From: Hormiphora californensis
Lineage: Eukaryota; Ctenophora; Tentaculata; Cydippida; Pleurobrachiidae
Length of the DNA: 64,000 nt
Assembly (NCBI GenBank): GCA_020137815.1
Contig: CM035358.1
Coordinates: 6,990,842 to 7,054,841, forward strand
Direction of reading: 5' to 3'
Part shown: positions 56,851 through 64,000 of the stretch, piece after piece
Position numbering within the stretch: the stretch's first letter is position 1
How the letters are laid out: every line of letters starts with the position of its first letter
Translations under genes and position numbers: made by a program
Notes under the pieces: generated by a model
Databases searched by the model: none
Told to the model about the DNA's origin: nothing
Seen by the model: the letters and a program-made list of their open reading frames with translations, nothing else

Positions 56851-59640
56851 TTTCAGAGGGGTTTCCCCCCTTAATCCTTTGATTAAGGTAGGACACGGGT
56901 AGAGGGAAGGGGAGTTGGGTTAGGAGGAAGGGGAATGGGTTTAAAAGGGAGGGGAAGGGGAACTTGGGCAAGAGGGTCGGGGGGGGGAAAGGGGAAGAGG
57001 AATTGGATTGAGGTGGGGCCTTTAGGGGAAGGGGGGAACTTGGATTACGGGAAGAGGTTTGGTTAGAGAGGAAAGGGGGGCCTTTGGGTTAGAGAGGGTC
57101 GGGCTAGAGGGAAGGGGAACTTGGGTTAGACTTTAGAAGGAAGGGGGAGTTTGGGTTGAGGGGGGGGGGATGGGTAAGAGGGCGGGCTATGGGGAAGGGG
57201 GGTTTGGGCTATGTAGGGGGGCTGTCAGTGAAGCTAAGCTATGACCCAAATTTTAAAAGAAATAAAACGGGGAAAATTGGTTGTTCTCTATAAGGAACAG
57301 TGTCAGGCAATTCAAGGGGGACTTCCCGGGAAGTAGTTATGTAGTTGTCAGATTACGCGACCCTGTGCGAAGCGAGGGTTACGAAATTGTGTACCCATGT
57401 CACTTCGTTAGAGCAAGAAAGGAGGAGGCGCATGAGAGGGATTTGTAATGAGAAAAACAAACCATCAAACTCAAGAGAGGAAGAGCCGATTGAACGAAGT
57501 GAACTGACGATCAAAGATAGGGGGCTACAAGAACAAGTCAAGCGGTCACAGAGAGAAGTTTGAAGAGGGGGAGAGGAGAAGGAGAGGAGGGGAGAGAGAG
57601 AGAAGGAGAGAGAGGGAGAGGAGAGAGAAGAGAAAAACCCGTGACGCTATGCTGGGAAAGAGTCTTAAATGTGTCAGAACACGAAAAAAAAAATTAAAAA
57701 GAGATAAATTTTTTAGAAAATTTTTAAACCCTTTTCCCGAAAACACTAAAAATTTTTTTTATATTACTCTAAAATCCTCCCTTTTCTCTTACTTTTTCTT
57801 GGATTATTTTTCTCTCTGCACTTGGGGTTCCGGGCCCAGAAAACAAGGGGTTTGGGACACCCAAAAAAAAACAACCAGTTATAACAACGTACACCAAGGG
57901 GGACGGAATAGCAGCCTCTTCTATTTTTTATCTCCCCTCTTTTCCTTACCTTTTTCTCTTTCTTACCCCTTCACTCTATCTTCTTCTCTTCTCTCTCTTC
58001 TCCCTCCCACTTTCTCCCAAAATATTCTTTGGGCTGAAAAGAAATTCCCTAAAAGCGTCCACGCCCCAAAAATGACAAGACACAACCTGATAACCCTTTT
58101 TGTTTGAATGCGGGAGATGGTTCAGTAAATATTGAGAGATTGGGCCCTATAAGGGGTAAAGAGAAGTGGAAAAAGATAGAAAAAAAAAATAAAAAAGAGG
58201 AAAAAAGATAGGAAAAATAAAGAAAGATTGGAGATCGGAGAGTACTAAGAAAACAGACAATGATGGAATTAAGAAGTAGGAAGGAAACGAAAACCGGGAA
58301 AAGTGTGTTTTGTTCAAACCTTTTTATTTCATTTTATAAACCCGGGGCGCGGGGAGGGGGTCGAAAAGGAAAGAAAAAAGGAGGGGGGTTCAACAGGACA
58401 AAAATTTCTTTGTAATCTTGAACTCAGGTAACAGGGGAAAAAATTTGGTTAGTAGAAAAATAAGTTTTACAACTTTAAGAGAATGTGTACAGACAGTCAG
58501 AGATGAAGTTACACGGGAATTTCAGCTGGCCCCGGAGTTTCATTTCAGCTGAATTTAAGAAGGGGTCGGATTTCAAACAATGAAAAGGGGGAACCGGGAA
58601 CACTTACATTTAAAACATTTACACCACGGGCAGCTTATTAACGTGAAATGCAGGCAATGTATTGTTAAACAACCCCACAAAACACGATGGGGTCCCATAC
58701 AAACAAAGATGTGTGTCACACAAAGGGAAGATTAGAAAACAAGGGGGATCAGTCAGTTAAATTTCTTTTAAAACATAAAAGAAGAAATATCGTTAAGAAA
58801 ACATTATCCCCTCTCCTTCTCTTTCCTCGCTCCTTAGAACCCCGGTTTACAACAAAAAGGTGGGGGCGATTTTAAAAATTTTTTAAAAAACCCCGGTCAT
58901 ACCAAAGCGGACCCCCCGTTCGCGAGAAAAGGGTCGGCCCCAAGCTTGACTGCAAACCACTACCCAGTTTTTTTTTTTTTTCGGCATTTTTTGTTTTTTT
59001 CAGGGATAACTGCTTGAGAAGTTTTAGTCATGCAAGATATCATGGCTAAGAGGGAACATGTTAAGTTGAATTTAACTGTCTCACAAATCAACTGTCAAGT
59101 TGAAAATGAATATATGTGAAAAAAGAGATAAAGTTGCGAGGGGTGGGTGTTTGTTTAACCTTCCCTTTACTCGGGAAAAGGGGGAAAGGGTGGCGGAATT
59201 AAAACCATGAAAACCATGGGATTATTCAGCAAATGGGGGATACCCATCTTTTTTAAACTGTGCGGTCGAGCTGATAACGATCAGACAATTTAAACAGAAC
59301 TTTCATACAATATAGTGCGTAGGGGGAAAAAAAAGCTCTAAAAAACCATCGGCCCCGTTTTGGGCCCCCGTTTTAGGGGCACCCGTTTTAGTGGAGGTTT
59401 TTTTCCCCCCGAGGATCCCATAAATCGGGGTCCAACGTAGCACACCCAACTACAGCCCCCAAACCAGGGGCCCTCGGGGGGGGGGGAGGGGGGGTGCTGA
59501 AATACAAAATGGTAATGGGGACACTCGACGGGGGAAACCCCGGGGGGGGGGGGGTTTGAAGTGTGTTGCAATTTCCAATTCCCTAAATAAGGACATTGTT
59601 GAAATCCAAAAAAGGGGGGTTTTTTGTCCCAATTTTTATA
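56851..59640. other. Low-quality homopolymer-rich sequence
   Basis: Purine-rich GGGGAAGGGG-type text with stretched homopolymers, resembling the regions at 29.8-33.5 and 36.6-38.4 kb. No reliable coding signal. Confidence 0.55.
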
Positions 59641-62561
59641 GCAGTAAAACTAGATAAACACGTCGAGGTAAATTGAAAATGAAATTGAGCGAGGTTTTGT
59701 GAATGGAATCATCTTTTGATTTCCACGTTTATTTCCTTAGGTTTCCCCCGACACAGTGTTTTTATTTTTTTGGTGGGGGAACCCCGGCAAACATGAGACA
59801 AAGGCAATATTTTTTTTTTTACTCTCTCTTCTTTTCCTCTCCTCTCTCTTCTCCTCCTCTTCTTTCCTTTCTTCTCTCTCTCTTCTCTCTGTCTCACTAT
59901 ATATCTCTCTATCACAGAGAATGAACACACATGCAATCCATCGAGTAATCAAGTTCAGCAAACCACACGATGAAAATTGTCACACACAAAACTCTCTCAA
60001 TGATAACTTTCATCTTAAACTTACTATGACCATTGGAAACAAATGATATTGAAAATGTATAGAGCCCTATACATTTGGATTATGGAATGTACCTATAGCT
60101 ATAGGAACATGATTTAAACAATTTGAGGTCAAAATATACTGCTGTGATACTGCTGTGATATTTAAATCATTTTTACAGGCAATGTACATATGGATTATGG
60201 AATGTATAAACGATATATATCACTACTCAAAGATGCAGCTGCAGTTGTACTATCACATGCTACACTGCCAGCCCTCATTGTACACTAATTGTTTCATCAC
60301 ACTAATTACACGCTTATTGAAACTCGATGAAAGGAAACAAGGAGAGAGAGAGTCTTTGTAGTTCTAGTTGGAGGAGGAGACACGAAAACGAGTTTTGAAA
60401 ACCTTGTGGGTGTAGTAACACAATGAAAACCGAGAAAACAGAAGAGGAATAGGGAGAGGGAGAGCGAGTCGAGGGAAATAGAGAGATGAGGGAGCGACAG
60501 AGAGGGAAAGAGAGACTAAAGATAGAAATATATAGAGAGCATCAGTGGGGAGAGAAGATAGCTTCAAATGATGGGGGTGTGTATGTAGCCAGCAACAGAG
60601 CATTACACAGGAGAAGCTCACATTACATTGCTCCAGAGTCAGCTATAACGGAGCTCTCTCTCTCTCTCACACACACGATGAACACACGCACACACACACA
60701 CTCTCTCTCTCTATGATCTCTCTAACTTTCTCTCTCTTTCTCTCTCTTTCTCTTTTCTCTATCGTTCTCTCCCTCCCTTAGTTGCTGCAGTAGTAACCAG
60801 CATTTAACACAGACAGAGAGCTCAGAGAGAGAGGAAAAACATGTTAAGAAATCACACAACAGTTGTTCAAAGGAGTTGTGAAGTCATTACAGTTGCCATA
60901 ACAACGAGACATGATCTCCAGGGAATTATGCATCGAATTATATTTTCTCTCTTTTTCTGAGTGATCGTGATTATAGTGATTCGGACGGATATATTCAAGA
61001 CTCAATCAAACTCTGGCGGCAGGTGACTATAATAACAGACATCAGTAGATATAACACTGTCAGAGCATTGGCCTGACAGATATAACACATGATCATGTCT
61101 AGGCCGGATAGCTTAAGGCTTTGTTTTTGTTGAATTAAGATCAAACATAGCGGTGTGTGACAATAATAGTACATGAAGGATAGTTGCAGAGAGCACATGT
61201 GTTGTACAGGAGGGATACGGTAGGGAAACCTAATGTTGAAGACCTGCTCTCTCCTCTCTCGTCCTTCTCTCTCTTTCTCTTCGCTGCTGTGTGATGCTGT
61301 TGAGTACTCTAGTAGTAGTATAGCCACTCAAAAGAGAATAGGTCCATCATTGTAAGCCAAACAGAAATAACAGTTATGAAGAAAAACGATCAACACTATC
61401 GAGTGTTCACAGTCACACGCTCTCTCATGCCTTCTGCAGCCTCTCTCATGCCTTCTGCAGTCTCTCTCTCATAGTCTCATGCCTTCTGCAGTCTCTCTCA
61501 TTTCTCATGCCTTCTGCAGTCTCTCTCATAGTCTCAGTTCTGTTTTTTCCACTGGATGTGGGAAACTTGATTTGACTGCCACTATTGTCAAGTTCACTAG
61601 TATTTCCCACGACTGCACACAGTGCAGTCTTGCACGTGTATTGGGATGTTCTAGGAACTAACACGTCGACTTGTAGTGACGGAAGAAAACGGATATGGAA
61701 AACGGAAGAAAGTAAGACGAACGCACACCGTGGTGCAAACAGGTGCGCTAGTAGGCGAAACACATCATTTCTGATTCGCGCGCGTATTAGCAATGCGTGC
61801 GTCTCCTTACTGTATTTATTACGGTATACGACTACAAGCAGACACTGGTAATTGCGTGTTTGTTGAAATTTCAAAATTTTAATTTTTTTTCTCGATTTCC
61901 ACCCGATTTTTTGTAACCGAAAACAAGGGGGTTCCCACACAGTGGCATTGCGATCCTTAGTGTCTCACGTTTGGGCGTGAAAACTCGCGATATCATAAAT
62001 AATTACCAATAACCTAAACAGAAAAAAAATGATTACATAGCACGATCATTCCGAACTCTTAGCGACCCGCACACAACAGTACATTGGGTGACGAAAAAAG
62101 AAGGGAAGGTGTTGGCTCACCATTGAACTTTACTAATATACCAGTTTACTAATGTAAGTTACAAACACACTTTACACATGGTCATTACATGATTGTTTGG
62201 GCCCCCGAGAAGTGAGAGAGAGGAGAGAGAGAGGGAGAGAGGAGGAGAGAGAGAGATAACAAATATAACAGAGTGGATAAATCTAGCCTTATTGTTACTT
62301 CAATCACTGCATCTCACAGTCCGAACCTCACCCTGACTGCAAGCATTGGCTTCCCTCCCGATCAAGTTCACGTGAGCAGAGAATTTGTCAAGCATGCCTA
62401 CAGGAAATTTTTACAGAAAGATACGAAACTATGTTGATAGATATTCAACTCGCCATTTAGATAGAATATTGGCAACGAGGTTACCCCTTCCTTGCCAGCG
62501 CACGAAGGTCGGGGTTATAATTAGTAGATAGAGCGGGGATCGAGCAATGGAGTCAACTTAC
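59641..62561. other. Intergenic DNA with simple repeats
   Basis: Holds two copies of a TGGATTATGGAATGTA repeat (60072 and 60190), CT and CA runs near 60655-60780, and a minisatellite at 61415-61530. No gene supported. Confidence 0.4.
61415..61530. repeat. About 22-bp minisatellite ending in CTGCAG
   Basis: Five units of TCTCTCATGCCTTCTGCAG with variable CTCTC spacers. Each is a pyrimidine tract followed by CAG. Confidence 0.8.
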
Positions 62562-62639
62562 CACACATTGTGGAGGAATCAGGAAACTCCGACACCAAAA
62601 CAAGCATCTCTTGTTCCCTTGTACTTCATATGTCATCAC
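62562..62639 (-). other. Possible minus-strand exon
   Basis: Bounded by an acceptor-like TTCTTATAG and an excellent donor GTGTG-GTAAGT. Two readings are open: the full 26 codons, or a start at an internal ATG giving MLVLVSEFPDSSTMC. No match to a family, and its partner exons were not found. Confidence 0.25.
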
Positions 62640-62761
62640 CTATAAGAAGAACATTATATATTCATTGAAGTCATGTGGGTGGATTCAAGTTACAAAATAA
62701 GATCAAATTAGAATAAAACGCTGATAAATATCTGTGCTGGTTGGATAAAGCAGTTTCATAG

Positions 62762-62978
62762 TAGGGTAGCGACTGGCTATTTGAAATGGCGGCTAATTTG
62801 AAACACCCCCTCTACAGGCCAGCAGGTGCACCAGATTTGGATTTTTAGACATCAGTGGGCTAGTCAGAACTCATGCCAAGCCCACTGATGTCTAAAAATC
62901 CAAATCTGGTGCACTTGCTGGCCAGTAGAGGGGGTGTTTCAAATTAGCCGCCATTTCAAATAGCCAGTCGCTACGCTA
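62762..62978. mobile_element. 217-bp palindromic MITE, TAGGGTAGC family
   Basis: Almost the whole element is one palindrome: left TAGGGTAGCGACTGGCTATT through TTTAGACATCAGTGGGCT, then its inverted copy. Ends match those of 2137-3287. It directly abuts the next element. Confidence 0.85.
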
Positions 62979-62980
62979 TA

Positions 62981-63291
62981 CAGTCAAACCTCGATTTACC
63001 GTACATCTATTTACCGGACCTTCGATTTATCCGACGGATTAATTTCCCCCATTTTAGCTTTTTATGTGAAGCAAAACTTATTACATATACAGTCGGACCC
63101 CGATTTAGTGGCATCCTTGGGGGAAAATCCTGCCACTAAATCGGGGTGCCACTAAATCGGGGTGCCACTAAATCGGGGTCCGACTGTATATGTATCTACT
63201 ATCTACCGTGCACCTCGATACCCCCTCGATAATTTATCGATCATTAATATACTTCACCCGAAAAAGAGTCAGGTAAATCGAGGTTTGTCTG
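62981..63291. mobile_element. Pogo-like MITE with CAGTCAAACCTCGATTTAC ends
   Basis: Terminal inverted repeats of 19 bp with one mismatch, TA duplicated on both sides (62979-62980 and 63292-63293). It is interrupted by a second element at 63090-63186. Confidence 0.85.
63090..63186. mobile_element. Nested pogo-like MITE, CAGTCGGACCCCGATTTA ends
   Basis: 97 bp with perfect ends CAGTCGGACCCCGATTTA and TAAATCGGGGTCCGACTG, TA on both sides, and two internal GTGCCACTAAATCGGG units. Same family as 51511-51609. Confidence 0.85.
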
Positions 63292-63524
63292 TAATACATG
63301 GTAGTCAAGCGGGAACAACAATAATGTACAAACACATAAAACTTATATCTCTCTGGTAAACATGCAGTAAACACACACACTGCAATAAACACTCTTATCT
63401 CTAAATAAATACTCTATAATGACTCATAAAATGCTATCTCTAAATAATAAATATGATAATCACTAAGACTGAATACATTCATCACAGTTACTGGTTAAAT
63501 TTGTTGAGTTTCAACAAGATTACA

Positions 63525-63731
63525 TCATTTTGATTTTTTCTTCTTTTTCTTTCCTTTCTTTTCATTTTCCTTCACTTCTACTTTGATTGGGTTCTCATAA
63601 GAGTTGATCGCAGTATTGTGAGCACTACATATCTCACAAGATGTCTCAGATGGGTCATGTTGGTATGGTCCGACTATCCTCATTCCCCCTCTACAGGTCG
63701 CTGTAGTGACCGTGGAGTGGGTCGTCGTTAC
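63525..63731 (-). CDS. Last exon of an unrecognised gene, lysine-rich C terminus
   Basis: A 68-residue frame begins after a good acceptor (CTTATCCAG) and ends in TGA at 63525. It contains CRGGMRIVGPYQHDPSETSC with a CEICSAH CxxC pair and ends KKGKKKKKKSK. Upstream exons would lie beyond the right edge of the window or in its last 260 bp, where none was seen. The lysine tail suggests a nucleic-acid-binding or nuclear protein, which is inference. No family match recognised. Confidence 0.55.
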   Translation of the reverse strand, partial: VTTTHSTVTTATCRGGMRIVGPYQHDPSETSCEICSAHNTAINSYENPIKVEVKENEKKGKKKKKKSK

Positions 63732-63766
63732 CTGGATAAGGTAGTAGGGTCGCTTTACTTTTTTGT

Positions 63767-63838
63767 TATGTTCTAACCCTCTCCTTTACATTTGTAAAAC
63801 TTTCCTGTGCGGGGCGCAGTGAAACAGGGTCGAGCAAG
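63767..63838. repeat. Short dispersed GTTCTAACCCTC repeat
   Basis: Starts GTTCTAACCCTCTCCTTTAC and ends CAGGGTCGAGCAAGGC. Related copies occur at about 49188-49240 and 50053-50120, and inverted at 42808-42858. Confidence 0.55.
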
Positions 63839-64000
63839 GCTATGGATTATGGAAGGTATAGGGTCTTTACCTTTTGTTGTGAAGATGTTTCTGGCACACA
63901 GTAGAAAATTTTGGAATGAATAATCAATAGCATTGAATTTTATAATGGGATAAATTGTTTTGTCCAAACATTGTTTTGTTCAAAAATCGGACAAGGCAAG

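Overview
The window is nuclear DNA from an animal. Genes are broken by many short GT-AG introns, the recognisable products are metazoan housekeeping proteins (RPL39, RPL35A, SURF4, TTC39, ANKRD13C, QDPR, secreted Cu/Zn SOD, a multi-C2H2 zinc-finger protein), and the DNA between them is full of microsatellites, minisatellites and small inverted-repeat transposons. Compact spacing and short introns suggest an invertebrate, perhaps a non-bilaterian such as a sponge; the phylum cannot be fixed from this window. All exon models were drawn by hand from splice sites, reading phase and remembered family similarity.

Layout. 0.4-10.55 kb (+): a 13-exon zinc-finger gene with about 16 fingers; introns carry a foldback element, a TA-flanked TIR element and a third TIR-like element. 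12.2-16.1 kb (+): RPL39, QDPR and RPL35A head to tail with 257 and 417 bp between coding regions, each with an acceptor-like site just before the ATG. 17.1-24.3 kb (-): an 11-exon TTC39 gene with a minisatellite of CRE sites (TGACGTCA) in one intron. 24.3-26.6 kb: divergent intergenic DNA with a hAT-like MITE inserted in a palindrome and a 660-bp dispersed element. 26.6-28.0 kb (+): single-exon ANKRD13C. 28.0-33.8 kb: microsatellites, a 100-N gap and poor sequence. 33.9-42.2 kb (-): SURF4, interrupted by a G-rich tract (191 A then 485 G) in which about 80 codons are missing. 44.6-46.2 kb (+): four-exon secreted Cu/Zn SOD. 48.1-50.8 kb (-): five-exon gene for an unrecognised 238-residue protein. 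51-63.5 kb: mostly repeats. 63.5-63.7 kb (-): last exon of a gene entering from the right.

Most interesting observation: in most multi-exon genes the exon-intron junction itself, often with 10-45 bp of exon, has been copied in tandem into the adjoining intron. The SOD gene has both ends of one intron multiplied (donor x3, acceptor about x10), and all three readable SURF4 introns carry extra 3' splice sites. Copies have diverged, so simple assembly stutter does not explain all of them. The window is therefore a good place to study splice-site redundancy and intron-edge turnover. Two genes (zinc finger, QDPR) each need one base removed to stay in frame. Sequence quality is low around 29.8-33.5, 36.6-42 and 56.9-59.6 kb, so missing or broken genes there may be artefacts.
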